Below, one piece after another: positions 46,994 to 58,912 of a stretch of 64,000 bases of DNA. The position numbers and the translations under genes are program-made. Within the stretch, counting starts at the first letter, position 1. Each line of letters begins with the position of its first letter. Source of the DNA: Ciborinia camelliae (taxonomy: Eukaryota > Ascomycota > Leotiomycetes > Helotiales > Sclerotiniaceae); contig JANPYM010000008.1 in NCBI GenBank assembly GCA_025890175.1, forward strand, positions 2,209,650 through 2,273,649, read 5' to 3'. The notes under the pieces are model-generated. The model saw only the letters and a program-made list of their open reading frames with translations, did no database searches and was not told the DNA's origin.

Positions 46994-48694
46994 TTATGCA
47001 AGTGCCAAAAATGCAAGCCCGATTTTATATGTTGCGGTCAACAAAGCTTGATCTGCTGGGGAATAAGTTCCGGTATAAACTGGAGGTGTAACCAAACCAC
47101 TAGCTGCAGCTGCTGGGAAAACATTTTGATCCGTTGCAAACCGAGCTCCATCTTGCGGCATTGCTCCGCTGACGAAAAAATTGGACACGACCTTGGCCAT
47201 TCCAAGGGATGCATGTGAGATAGTGGTGTGTCCGCTTCCTGCACGAATGGCAAGAGTGGATGAACTGGAGAGCAAGGCTCGGAGTGCTTTTGCAGACTTG
47301 AGAGGTGTTGTTGGATCATCCTCAGAAGAAATGATTAGGATAGGTGTCTTGGCTGCAGCGAGTATCGAGTTTGTCTTAGCCATCAAACTGGCACCCAAAT
47401 TTGCGACTAATGGTCGTTTGGCAGGGAAGTTACGACAGAATGAGAGGGGAATGAGTCCAGCATTCAGTAGTGGTGTGTTCTCTGAGATTGAGATGCTCTT
47501 TGTGAGTGAAATAAGAGTATCCAAGCTAATTCCAGTTGACGCAGCATTGTCAACACATCCAAGAGGATAAATGGCGAGAGTACCAACACCTGGTGCAGCG
47601 CCATTGGTTGGTGCAGTACCTGCTAATGATCCAAGCAGTGAAACAATAGCAGTGGCAGAACGGTTTTCAAGTCCGGACAATACTGCTGCAAGTGTCTTCC
47701 ATGTAGTTGGGACTCTTAGAAGAGATGCAAGAATGGGGCTGACAGTATCCAAGCTGATGGTGAGACCGGAAGCAACAATAGGGTTTTTGAACAAGTCCGC
47801 CAGTAAGTTATCAAGTCTGGCAGCCACAGTCCCAGTGATACCGGCGGGAGCGGCGGCGAAAGAGCATCCCGTCTTTCCGGCGGCAGTGCAGAGGGCGGCA
47901 AAGTCATTCAAGGATGCCCGAAGGCTGATTTGATCGTTTGGAAGTTGGCTGACATATGTTTGAGCATTTGCCTTGCCGTCAAAAACTCCATCGGCAATAA
48001 TTCTTCCTACACGACCTGGGAAGAGTTGAATAAATTCAGCAAGGTGAATTGTTCCGTAGGAGAAACCCCAATAATTGAGTTTCGCTGCAGTTCCGTCCAA
48101 TGCATCTACTATTGCTGCCATATCTCGAGCAACATATGCTGTGGTTGAAGTGTAAAGAGCGGATGATTTCTGGGCTACACAGGCATTTGAAAGAGCAGCG
48201 ACGGAACTGTCAAACTTTGTGATAGCAGAGCTGACGGCAGCAGCGGCGGCAGGATCTGTGAACTGCCCGAGCCAAATATTTGGAGCCGATGGAAATGCAC
48301 TGTTAAAGTCGTACTCGGCTTTGGCATTGGGGAAACATTGCAGAATAGGGGCCGAAGATCCAGTTCCACGTGTATCCCATCCAATAACATCATATAAGCC
48401 ACCACTTAGCGCTGAGATTGCGGCTCCGGCACCAGCTTGCACAAATCCAACACCTGAAGCTCCAGGTCCACCAGGATTGACCAGGAGAGATCCGAGTCTC
48501 TTGTCTGCTGAAACAGTAGCCTTGTAACGAGCTAATGCGATGCTGGCTGTTACAGTGGATGTTTTATCACCATATTCGAGAGGAACTTGAAGCGTTGCGC
48601 AATCTACTCCTGTACCACATGATGTCCATGTCAATCCGCTCACAAGGACCGAAAGGTTGAGTGCGGCCACGAGGATACCGTTAACAGAAGGCAT
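46994..48694 (-). CDS. Secreted alpha/beta hydrolase with TAP-like C-terminal domain
   Basis: A single exon encodes 566 residues. The N-terminus MPSVNGILVAALNLSVLVSG is a signal peptide. Landmarks: NPGGPGASG at 73-81 (oxyanion region), YDVIGWDTRGTGSS, nucleophile elbow GFSYGT with Ser212, a C-terminal EDDPTTP acidic residue and GSGHTTISH histidine. The order matches bacterial and fungal tripeptidyl-aminopeptidase-like hydrolases (Peptidase S33/TAP-C). Relatives trim peptides or hydrolyse esters; substrate unknown. The coding strand is GC-richer than the surrounding spacer, which also keeps several antisense frames open. Confidence 0.9.
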   Translation of the reverse strand: MPSVNGILVAALNLSVLVSGLTWTSCGTGVDCATLQVPLEYGDKTSTVTASIALARYKATVSADKRLGSLLVNPGGPGASGVGFVQAGAGAAISALSGGLYDVIGWDTRGTGSSAPILQCFPNAKAEYDFNSAFPSAPNIWLGQFTDPAAAAAVSSAITKFDSSVAALSNACVAQKSSALYTSTTAYVARDMAAIVDALDGTAAKLNYWGFSYGTIHLAEFIQLFPGRVGRIIADGVFDGKANAQTYVSQLPNDQISLRASLNDFAALCTAAGKTGCSFAAAPAGITGTVAARLDNLLADLFKNPIVASGLTISLDTVSPILASLLRVPTTWKTLAAVLSGLENRSATAIVSLLGSLAGTAPTNGAAPGVGTLAIYPLGCVDNAASTGISLDTLISLTKSISISENTPLLNAGLIPLSFCRNFPAKRPLVANLGASLMAKTNSILAAAKTPILIISSEDDPTTPLKSAKALRALLSSSSTLAIRAGSGHTTISHASLGMAKVVSNFFVSGAMPQDGARFATDQNVFPAAAASGLVTPPVYTGTYSPADQALLTATYKIGLAFLALA

Positions 48695-49952
48695 TCTGAA
48701 ATGAGTGTGAGATTGGATTTGGAAGAAAAGAAAGTGATTGCCTTCGTGATAACATCATCTGGAGTCCTAGCGCCTAGTATTTATTCCATACATTTTCTCC
48801 TTTGTTTTGCCCCGCCAAGTTTCGGACATTATCCATTACCTCCTTGTGCAAAGCTCTCATTTCGTTTCCCGACCCTTGTATTGAATCGTAAGATGCCATT
48901 TTATGTCTGGGGAGGTCTATTTCTCGTGTAGCTGGGGTAAGAAGGGTAATTTATCGCTCAATGTGGTCGTTAAGGATAGTTAAGGTTTTGGGAAAACCTT
49001 ATTATGACTAGGAACTAAAAATTAAGCATTCAAGCATCTGGCACTAGTGAATCATCATTTCGATATTATTTATCATTTGGTCTGGCCTTTCTATAAGAAT
49101 CGTAAACTCTACTTTCCTTTTCAAAAACAAAATATGGTTGGTTCACTGTACCACGTAGGGTTCGCCGTTTATATGGTATATAATCAAGCATACATAAGTC
49201 TCCGTCACCAGATTCTAGTATGTAATATCGGTCGAGCATAATATGGAGGTGCCATGAGGATATAATTTTTCTGCCTAATTGGTCAAATCGAGGTGAAAAT
49301 GGCCGAAAGCGGTTGAAGCTAGTGATATTATTTCATGAAAATGGTTCAGTAGGAGGAGCCCATGATAAATCTTGGCCCACTTCCATTCACTTAGCATAAT
49401 ATCAAATAATGCTTAAAAAACCGTGGTTTAATTATGCCAAGTTCATGAAAACCTCCTCCGGGTTATAACTTGCCCAGCCCTAGGTAGACTATATATGGAA
49501 AATTCTCCGGATTTGAAGTTCAAATAGTTTTCTGGCTCCATTTTTAAGAAAAACGTGCTTAGCCTACGCTAGTAGAGTAGAGTATTTACCATTTTACATA
49601 CACTTCATCTACCTACCTCTGACAATATTGCCCAAACTTCTCTGTTTCAATTGTCGTTGGTTGCACGTTGTTGATATATATGCCCTGTATCCACTAGCTA
49701 GCTTGATTAGTCATCATGAGTTCTCTAAATAGGAACTCTTGACTCTATAGATCTTTAGTGACAACAGTAGAATGATGTTTATACCACATATTCAATATAT
49801 GTTAACAACTTATTGTTGATTTGGACAGACAGACATCATTTCATGGATTCAACACCCGACAGGAACATCTTATACAGCAAACCCTGTTAATAAGAGCGTT
49901 TTCTTATACATCGAAACCTCATCTCATAAGATTAAACTTTCCTTTTTGCGCC

Positions 49953-50427
49953 AAAAATAGAGGTGTTGCGCACTTTTTTTTTAATTTTCCAAGCTAATAT
50001 TGCGGGAGTGGCATGTGCAGTTTTCGATTTCAGATTTCGGAATGATAACGATTAGCTTTTTCTTGTTTAACTTCAATCTATTAAATATTATATTAGAGGG
50101 CTTATACGAAAAGACTTTTATTATTATTGAATTTGCAATACTTTCGCTTATATTCGTTTCAATACACTCCACTCACTGAACTTCACTAAACTGAGTACCT
50201 ATTGAACTAATAGACTCTATATCCTTTTAATATTTTCAATAAGTTTAATACACTAAACTTATAAGATTCACTTATATACCCTTCTCACTAAATCAAGCTT
50301 CAATGAAGCCTTAAAATTCAAGTGAACCCAAGTTTAAATCAAGATATCCAAGCACTCAAAACCTCTACATTATATTACCTAGATAGATATCTAATCATAA
50401 AAGAGATTTTTTTGCGCCAGACCTCTA
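49953..50427. repeat. AT-rich block bounded by a 17-bp imperfect inverted repeat
   Basis: Near 49956-49972 the reverse complement reads TGCGCAACACCTCTATT; at 50413-50429 the sequence is TGCGCCAGACCTCTATT (15 of 17). The interior is AT-rich with no coding frame. It may be a RIP-degraded transposon fragment; ends and class are uncertain. Confidence 0.35.
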
Positions 50428-51336
50428 TTGTAGAATTAAACCATTGATTTAAACTATAGAAAGTTTACTCTATAAGCTACAGTGTCTTGTAATTAATAGC
50501 AACATACTATCAAGCATAGATTCTTAACGCCGGAGAGGATCAAAATATGGAAAGTTGAAAAGAAAAAGAATGTGGTCTTTACATCTTTGAATCGATGATT
50601 CAAACACTTTGCTTTCATTGCAGTTTAAAGATGTCTTATTCAGTCTCCCGAATAAGAATATTTGAATGCATCTTTATACTAAGGTCTGGAACTTGCTTTC
50701 GGCGGGCCAGAAATATTGGTAGGATATTATGGATCTTGATTATCAATTGTTAGTTAGGTTAGTCAAGTAGACCCAATGGTTTTCGGCACATGATAGCTAC
50801 CCCTCTCTGACACAAATTGCTAAATTTCACATATCTAGATTATAGATATACCGAAGTTTTGAGATTCAAAAGCTTAAAGGCAATGCTTCAGATGGGGCTA
50901 AGGAAATCATCGAGGACCTTTCAAGTTATACAGAGCTTTTGTTGTGTTGGATATGACGCCAATCCCGTCAGGTCCCTCCCCATTCGTACATATAGAGCCC
51001 GTTCCCCTTCCACTTTAACATCTAATCTGTCTCCTTTTGTTCCTTTTCCGGCTCCATGATAGACATGCTATAGCAGACAATGAATTTAAATACATTCTGC
51101 TAGTCCTGCTCTGAAACATTATGATAGTCTTTGAGTATTAGAACCTGGGTTTTCCTCGTCTACAATATATTTGAAGTCTATCAATTACCAATCAAGAGTA
51201 GTAAGAGCAGAGCAAGAAGAGCAGAGTGAGAATTTCCAAGGAAGCCGGCCTGTTTATTTTGTCCGGAGAATAACGATATTAAAGTTCTTCTCGAACTCGA
51301 ATTCTCTCTGAGGCTTTCCTCCACTATCACAAATAT

Positions 51337-51500
51337 CATCCATCGTCACAATCATCCATCGTCACAATCATCCATCGTCACAATCATCCATCGTCACAAT
51401 CATCCATCGTCACAATCATCCATCGTCACAATCATCCATCGTCACAATCATCCATCGTCACAATCATCCATCGTCACAATCATCCATCGTCACAATCATC
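51337..51500. repeat. Minisatellite, 16-bp unit x 10
   Basis: Ten essentially perfect tandem copies of CATCCATCGTCACAAT, period 16, running into irregular CATCC/CGTCC sequence. Unit identity is near complete, which implies recent expansion or homogenisation. Confidence 0.95.
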
Positions 51501-51731
51501 CATCCGTCCATCCCCCCATCCATGTCCATCTACCCATTGCTTCAATACCGATCCGAAAGGCTTCTAATCTGGGACCTGGATTCGAACCAATAAACCGATC
51601 ATTTGCTCTTGAGCCTAGCACAATGACAATTTCTATCAGTGTTAATCATAGAAGGGCAGGGCTCCGCTGTATAAAACTTACAATTGGTTTTCACAAGTGT
51701 CTCCAGAAAAGAGTGGTTTTGTTTCTCGGAG

Positions 51732-52001
51732 CTAGTTTTGTGTATACATGCCACAAAAGTCACATCGGAGACGCGGCGCATCTCGAGGGGCAATATTATC
51801 TGGGCGGCCACAATGCGGGCATGTCCAATAGACCCAAACAGTTGGCATCTTGGTGGATAGTTGGTATGGCGTAATTGGCTTGTTGTCGGAGATTTGTTGA
51901 AGGTGTTGTGTCGTTATGTTTGGTGAGTCGATGTCTTGTATTCTCGGGGTGGTGATACGCTTAGGTATTCTTCTCGTGCTGTTGAAAAGAAAGAAAGGCA
52001 C
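51732..52001 (-). CDS. Small zinc-ribbon-like protein (89 aa)
   Basis: The open frame ends with a compact C-terminal pattern: WTCPHCGRP, then RLRCDFCGMYTQN, that is CxxC-(n)-CxxC spaced like a zinc ribbon. The upstream part is Thr/Ile/Pro-rich and could be leader; a second Met (MPTVWVYW, about 51849) would leave a 38-residue ribbon only. No signal peptide. I do not know the family; short zinc-ribbon proteins are easily missed, and also easily imitated by chance. Confidence 0.42.
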   Translation of the reverse strand: MPFFLFNSTRRIPKRITTPRIQDIDSPNITTQHLQQISDNKPITPYQLSTKMPTVWVYWTCPHCGRPDNIAPRDAPRLRCDFCGMYTQN

Positions 52002-53945
52002 CAGAGGATTGAAAGAACCTGCTTAAATAACACTCAATGACAGGACTGGGCTGTGAAATCCGTACATTGTGAATCAATATTTGAGCAGGACAGTTTCAAC
52101 CTTGTTGATTAACAAGAGTTGAGGACATGTAAGAACTCTAGAATGATAAGACAATTTTTGAGTCTGAAAACCCTCTGTGATTGTCTAAATCGAGGGTTAC
52201 TGGCACTTCCTATTCGTCGAAGTATATCAATGGGAATAAGAGAACAGACGTGATTATCAGAGATGAGATCTACAACTTAATTACACCTGTGATTAATTTA
52301 TTCCATCTATTCTATGATATATTTCCAGTCATCAGCCAATATTCGTTCACTCAACTAATTTGAAGCGGCGTGACAATTGCAGCACCGAGACCATCATTCA
52401 AGCAAGAGACTTTGATTCTCCAATACGAGAGAACTTGAAGCAGCACGCAGTTTGTAAAAATATATATTTAAGCTTTAACCTCGTCAGTATGAGTATGATT
52501 CTTCGATATTTGTTTTGCGCATAAGGAATTTGATGGGCCCGATATCTCCAGATGCGAGTCACGGTATATTTATTTGCAGGCCAGCTCAGAACCATCCACG
52601 GTACTACCAATTCTTTAACACCAGATGAAATTTTATGAGGAAGAAAGATTTCCATAACCCAGCAAAACCGCATCATCGAACTTAATTTCAACATGCGCAT
52701 GTATGCTAGAAGAACATCCTCACCATTAGAATCCATCTCGATCTCCGAAAATTATATCAGCGTATGCAACTGCTCATCTATACGCAGAATTCAAGAGTCA
52801 TCAAAAACCAGCGAATAAAGAACTCATTGCATATATAAGATGCAGATTTGCATCTCTCATGTCATAGATAGCCTGGGATTGCATCGAACGGCTGATGGCG
52901 ACTGAAGAGCTGGACATGCATGCCTGTCAAAAAGACACAAGATATCTGTCACGGTTTCCGAGCTTCGTCTATTTTTCAAGAACCTCGATCGATGAAACCC
53001 GATTCAGACTCCTCCCCAAAGAACTCCAATAATCCACTTTCATATATCGCATATTCTCCAAGTTTTTCGCTAGACTCTCTCTAAAGGGAAGTAAACGAAA
53101 TTTTGTGTGTGTGTATATATCGCAAGATGATTCGATGTATCGACGTATCGACCATATCATATCAGACCTACATTTACATTGACACGCCTCCTCGATATCA
53201 TTCTCCCATCCCCAATTCAACACCAAAAACCAAAAATCAAAACCACATTCATAATATCATTCCCTAAGCCCTTCTTACCCTTAAAATCTCGTTCTCTGCC
53301 TCTCTTCATGCATTCATTTTCCCTCACCTTCCCTTCCCTTACAACAACCGCAACTTTAACCTCAACGCCACTCCAACAAACTCACTCCCACAAACTCACT
53401 CTCACAAACTTATTCCCACAAACCCACTCACACACTTCCCCCACCCCTCCCCTCTCTCCCCTCCATCCCTCCATCCCTCCATCCATCCATTCATCCATTC
53501 ATCTATCCATCCATACATCCATACATCCATACATTCCTACATTCCTACATTATCAAACCAACCTCGCAGAGCTTAATACCTTCCTTACCTTCCTTACCTT
53601 ACCTTACCAATACCTCCAGGTGTATCTAGACTACCGTTCTTACATAGATGAGCTATTCTTATCATCATCCAGCCATCCAATTATTATACTCTCTCTATAA
53701 GTAAAAGCGAAACAGTACTGTGTGGTGTGATTACAATACAGTAAGTAGAAATTGATGATCATTATTGTAAACCCCAACTCAATAGTCAAACGTATCTCTG
53801 TAAAAGTATACCCGCACTCCTTTTTCCAACCAGAACCCATTTCTTAATCATTTCTCTCTTGAATAATACAACCATTCATTGTCCAATCACAGTCATGCCT
53901 AACTTTTGTTCCATTATCCGCCATCACAAAAATCTCTCACGCTAT
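52002..53945. other. Spacer; low-complexity, no gene seen
   Basis: Short frames only. A long plus-strand frame (53179-53700) is low-complexity (Thr/Ser/Pro/His/Ile) and made by the CATC/CATA repeat, so I do not call it. Confidence 0.55.
53455..53552. repeat. CATC/CATT/CATA microsatellite
   Basis: Irregular tandem tetranucleotides (CCATCCATC, CATTCATC, CATACATC). It lies about 400 bp beyond the stop codon of the GH72 gene. Confidence 0.85.
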
Positions 53946-55455
53946 TTACATGGAAAAAAACGCAACAACCCCCATCAGAAAAAGTCCCAGAACACAACTC
54001 TCTACTTCCACTTGAGTCTTCGAGGCACTTGACTTCTGTTTCTCGTCAATGTGAGTATGCGATATGCGCAGCGGACCGCTATGAGGCGCAAAAATCGTAT
54101 GCCACATAGAAGCTTGACGTTTCTTTATAGCAACGAATTGCTTGACCGTAGCTCCCAATGTGGGAAGCGGTACGTCACCATCAACCGCCCATCCTCCTTT
54201 CACACGTGGGGGACAAACTGGCGTTGGTTTCTGAGGTTTGTAATCTGATTGGTTGACACCATTTGGTCTAACAGATTCCCAGATATTCTTAAGAGTGGGG
54301 AACTCTGGTTCCATGGGAATTGGTACTCCACCATATTCGGTGTCTTTGTAATCGACAATTCCATAGTCATTTCCCTCGTTGACCCATTCGTAAATGATGG
54401 CACCAGACCATGTACCTGACATTTCAGGACCAAATATGGCTAGTTGATCTCCGAAGGTTCTGCGACAGTTAGGTTAGCACTTTGGAAACAAACGTATATT
54501 TGCATAACATAAGTCTACCATGTCATAAAAATGGACGAGGAGTTGTAGAGAATTATGGTGATTTGAATGTGCAACAGATGATATGCTTGATAGTGCTTAC
54601 CTTGGCCGAGGGACAATGCAACCAGTTTCCGAAAAGAAGATTGGAATGGAATAGTTCTCAGCCATGTTTTGTAAGTTATGGTAACCCGAACTATCGTAAG
54701 TTGCATTACCACACCACTCATAAGAATTGAGACCAAAGAATTCGATGGTAGTCTTAGGATCACCGCAAGCAAGATAGTTTTGTAACTGTGGTCGAAGCTC
54801 TGCAATATCGGCGGCAGAATAACCAATTGGAATCTTGCGGTAGCCCATTTTATCACGGTAAGCTCTCATGTCGGCCACGGCAGCTTTGATGTAGGGAGCG
54901 GCATTGGAGTTGTTATTCGAATTGATGACCTCGTTACCGATCCAAAAGCCTGCAGTATTCGGGAATGTATGGAATGCATCCATGACTTTGGCATAGCTTT
55001 TGAATTGATCGAGAGTCCAAGCTGGATCTATGGTGTGAAGGGCGGTGTCGAATGTATCGAGATCGACCCAAAGGTAGATGCCGGCATTGGCGAGAACCTT
55101 CATACATGGGGTATGGTCTTTGGTAGGATCGACGTGGTAGACACGGACGGAGTTTGTACCAAACGCTTTCATGAGTTGAATGTCGTAAGTGCATTGAGTG
55201 ATATTGACAAGTGGGTCACCTCCGGTGCCTTGAAACGCAAAACCTGAGGTTGTTAGCCTTCATTATGATGAGACAGGGAGATGATAGCTCATCCCGAAGA
55301 GAGAATGGTAGAATCAGATAAAAGATACCTTTGAGAAAGAATTGTTGTTCCCCAGCGAAGAACTTTGAACCCTTTACTACGATCTCAGGGATAGCAGTAG
55401 CCGTAGCGAGACTCGCTGCTACGATCAACGCACCCTTGGAAAGCATTGAACGCAT
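53946..55455 (-). CDS. GH72 beta-1,3-glucanosyltransferase (GEL/GAS family), GPI type
   Basis: Three exons (55329-55455, 54601-55243, 53946-54459) give 427 residues. The enzyme cuts and re-joins beta-1,3-glucan at the outer face of the membrane during wall assembly. Seen: signal peptide (MRSMLSKGALIVAASLATATA), FFAGEQQFFLKGFAFQG, acid/base Glu in FWIGNEV, nucleophile Glu in IFFSETGC, and a hydrophobic C-terminus (VLGLFLMGVVAFFSM) preceded by Ser residues, as for GPI attachment. No Cys-rich X8 module is present. A 99-nt in-frame, stop-free stretch near 54030-54130 could be an unrecognised intron, which would give 394 residues. Two Mets (55455, 55446) could start. Confidence 0.9.
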
Positions 55456-56198
55456 TGTGACGAGTGGTATTGAGAATAGATGATGATAACAGCGAGACGA
55501 CGAACCCCAGAAAACGTCCAAGGAAGAGTAGAAACCAAATAATAATGGTTGATGGAGCTTGCTAATGTGTATGTTTCACGATAAGATAGATGAATCAAGC
55601 CAAGCAAGAAAGCAAATGTATATTCGTGAATAAAATGAAGAATGTTGTTACAGAGAAGAGAATGGAATAGTAAATGCGAGGAAAGGAAGTATTTATGAGC
55701 ATCATGCCATTTTACTCCAACATGAGGAAGGTACGAGCAGTCCTACCAAAGTAAAAACTCGACCACTCCATCATGTACGTTCCCTGTGAGGTGTGAGGTG
55801 GATGCATTTTCCGCATCCAAGAGTAAGTGTGAATGACCACTTAATTACCGTGCCTATATTTTGAGATTGAAGGGCGACACTGTTAACCAATCTGTCGAAA
55901 ACTTCCACCTTTGCATTGTATTCGACAACAATGTGGACCAACATGGAAATATTTTCCACGTGACCATTCATTCTGCTAAATTAAAAGAGTCGGGAATGTC
56001 AACATGGTACATTGATTGTTCTAGACTTAATGACGATGAAAGCTGCTACCCCAAATGAATGAATTCTTTTTTGATAGTTCGATCCAGCCAAATTGGTATA
56101 TTGGCTGTTTCCAGCACATAAATCAACCAGAACGCCCGCCTGTTTACACACCTACCCGTATCATTCGTTATTGCACCCAAAATTAATGATGAATGGGT
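55456..56198. other. Intergenic, promoter side of the GH72 gene
   Basis: About 740 bp; no supported gene or repeat. It should hold the GH72 promoter. Confidence 0.5.
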
Positions 56199-57506
56199 CT
56201 AAGTATCATATCCCCAACCTCTTGCATCATTGTACTCGCCAACTAATGTCGTCGCGGCTCCCATGACTCCAATAACCCCATCCGCAAAACTGTTACCCGT
56301 GCCATGTCCCTGTAGAAGAAGTGCAGCTGCTTGACCTCTGGCGACCGCTTCTTGCAACACCTGTACCCTATAATCTTCACCCAGACAGGAATCCGTTTTA
56401 ATCATTCGTCCTAATATTGCAGATCTTAATGCGGCCTCCCAATGATTGACATATTCATCCTCGCTTTGGACAGTTGCTTTTCGTGAAGAAACACCCACTC
56501 CCGCAGGCCTGTCGGCATATTGATATATGGCCTTCACAACTTCGTAGCGGCGAGTAACAAAAAAGAGGATTGGCCACGAGAAGACCCACAAGAACGTGAG
56601 ATAGAAGAACCAACGAATCCAAGGGGTCATCCGCCATTCGTTAACCACATGTGGCGAATACACAATTACTCGTTTGTGTAAAGTTAGAAAATTGACATGA
56701 ACTGCACCACGATAATTCGTTGATGAGACGATACGACGTAAAAGATACTCGAGGTGTTTTCTGTCGTGATTGATAATTTTGCGCTCGAATATAAAACATT
56801 TCATGCTGGATGGATCGGAAATGAATTTATGACACCAGGCTTGTAGCTCATCTCCAGTCGGGCCCGACTCTATATCACAATTAGAAAGGGAGGGCTCGAA
56901 GGATTTGATTACGCCTCCACGATATCCTTTCTGGTTATCTGACAAAATCTCCAGCTTTCCTCCAGTTCTTATTCCAGTAGTGAGAAGATGTGTTAAATTC
57001 AGACGAATGTGAAAATCCGTAATAGTTTCAGTTGAATCTTTCTTGTGCCGACGTTCGGTTTCTTTGTGAGTCCCTGACAATTCCACATAATAGGTTGGGG
57101 CATATTGAGCTTGTTCGAGTATCATTTGTCGAAGAGCATTGGGGTCTGTAGAGTAGTTTGGGAATCTCGTCCAGAAATCGGATGAACTATAGTCGTGCGA
57201 AGAGAAAGGAAGATCGGGTGGAGAGCTGCTACAGAATTAGTTGGTTGAATACATCATTGTTGGATACAGAAGTGCCTACATATACCATGATACGCCGGGG
57301 ACAGGTTGAGAATTGTTGGCAGATGGACCGTCAGTCCGCGAAAGAAGAGGTGCCAATGAGGATGTCTCTTCGTAGGTGGGAAGATCTTCTTCAGGATACT
57401 CTTGGTCAACATGACCGAGCCGACCCGCGGATGAAGAAGCACCATTAGCTCCTGATTCATTTCTATAAACATCAGCCTTATAGGGCTGGGGCGTCTCTTT
57501 CCCCAT
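56199..57506 (-). CDS. Unrecognised fungal membrane protein (about 418 aa)
   Basis: Not recognised by family. Two exons: 56199-57228 is firm; the first (57280-57506) ends at one of two possible GT donors, chosen to keep SSPPDLPFSSHDYSSSDFWTR in frame. The N-terminal about 80 residues are acidic and disordered with LPTYEE (LPxY-like, possible WW-ligand) and SSLAPLLS (possible dileucine sorting signal). The middle has a beta-rich region. One hydrophobic stretch, WIRWFFYLTFLWVFSWPILFFV, may be a hairpin or single pass. The C-tail is Gly/Ala-rich. The motif set suggests an endosomal or vacuolar membrane protein, but that is inference only. Confidence 0.8.
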
Positions 57507-58912
57507 GATGCAGATCTGACGTTTTTAATGTAGGACTATAAGTCCAAGTCGAATGATGATATCTGCGATGATTTCATTTGTCACTGGCAATGTTGATATT
57601 GTGGTTTGAAAGTGTAGCTTTGTGAAGTGATATCCTTCAATGTTATAAGGTGCAGGTGGGTACAGGTGTGAGCTGGATGTGAGGTGGTTGCCTACACAGC
57701 CCCAGAGTCCTGCGTATAGGAATGAGAACTGGCCTCTACTACCTAGGTGCTCGTTGACAATTTGACCTTCGTATTCATTGGCCGCCCTAGACTGGTTATG
57801 TTACACGGTCGTGGTCGTTGCTGATGCTGATGCTGGTGCTGATGCCGGTGTTCTATACCATAGAAGATTGAGATGATAGCAAAATCACAGTACAAGGGAT
57901 CCCACCAGAGCCTCCTCCAGACAGATCACCTTACGTACCGTGTCGTGGTGTACGTCACAGTACGTGTACGTGTAGGTAGTCTAAAGAACATCCATCTGGA
58001 TCATCATCCTCACATACCTAGTAGGTAACTAACTTACCATAGAAATCTCTGTTCTTGGCGATCTCCATTCTCATTGATAACATTAAAGGTCCTTCACTTC
58101 CATACAGTACTCCGTATCGCATCATATCGCAGGTACCTGTAAAAATCTAATCTAATCTAAAACTTGATCTACATACAATTGATCCATCAAATCCATCATT
58201 TTTATCATTTCACCACTCACAAGTAGTTGCCGTACAGCGGAACAGCTTCTCAAGGTTCCACTTACTACTCATTCCTACCTAGAGTGCTTTTAACACAGCC
58301 ACAATAACACAATAATCTCATATATTTCCCGCTGGAGGTACATATATAAACTACTAGGAAACTACTAGGTAAATCAATCAAGGTCCCATTTCCATGCACA
58401 ATGAAGCTTCGTTTCATGTTCCCCGGATTTTCCATGAACATCATCGAACATCATTATTTACCTAACCTTATGTTCCAAAAATAGATAATACAACCTTTCG
58501 TTGTCCATGAAACCGTCCTCCGTATTCCGCCCCCCGTATCCCCCCCGGATCCTTTTGTTTTCACTCTTTTGGGTAAAAGATTGAAGGACAGCATTGATAT
58601 CAAATTGTGATCTTTTTTATTTTTTGATGGGGGAGCGGATTCCTGTCGCCCCCTTTTACCGAGATTTTCTACCAATGGAGGACATACCTACAGTGGGGCC
58701 ATTTTTGAGCTGTCACTCCTATCACCCTATTCCATTCTCCAACTAGTAAAAGCATCAATCTTGAACTCGAACCCATCCCCTCTACCTACTCCACTCCACT
58801 CCGTTGACCCCTTAGTACCTAGGTACCTAGTTCCCTAGTTCATCTGAATTCGAAATAATATCTTCCATCTCTCAAGCTTCAATTTAACAACAATACTTAC
58901 ACCACACGCAGA
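57507..58912. other. Intergenic between divergent genes; GC-poor, repeats
   Basis: About 1.4 kb shared promoter region. A CTGATG/CTGGTG tract lies at 57820-57850. Several ACCTAGGTA-like strings recur (near 57743, 58811 and 58820). No coding region is supported. Confidence 0.5.
57820..57850. repeat. CTGATG/CTGGTG tract
   Basis: Five hexamer units with small changes, similar in type to the tract at 39951-39985. Confidence 0.7.

Larger units (their letters stand above)
48695..51731. other. Long AT-rich spacer with minisatellite; no gene seen
   Basis: About 3 kb. 49.9-50.5 kb is extremely AT-rich with a possible decayed inverted-repeat element. 51337-51500 is a 16-bp minisatellite. No coding region is supported. 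Confidence 0.6.

Noticed and set aside
47181..47933. Plus-strand frames opposite the alpha/beta hydrolase
   Set aside because: Antisense shadows kept open by codon bias of a real, well-supported minus-strand gene.
51337..51500. Looks like a CRISPR-type regular array
   Set aside because: Units are directly tandem with no unique spacers, and the DNA is eukaryotic; it is a minisatellite.
53179..53700. Plus-strand open frame of 173 residues
   Set aside because: Low-complexity Thr/Ser/Pro/His/Ile sequence created by the CATC/CATA repeat and CT-rich DNA; no domain, no splice signals needed or seen.
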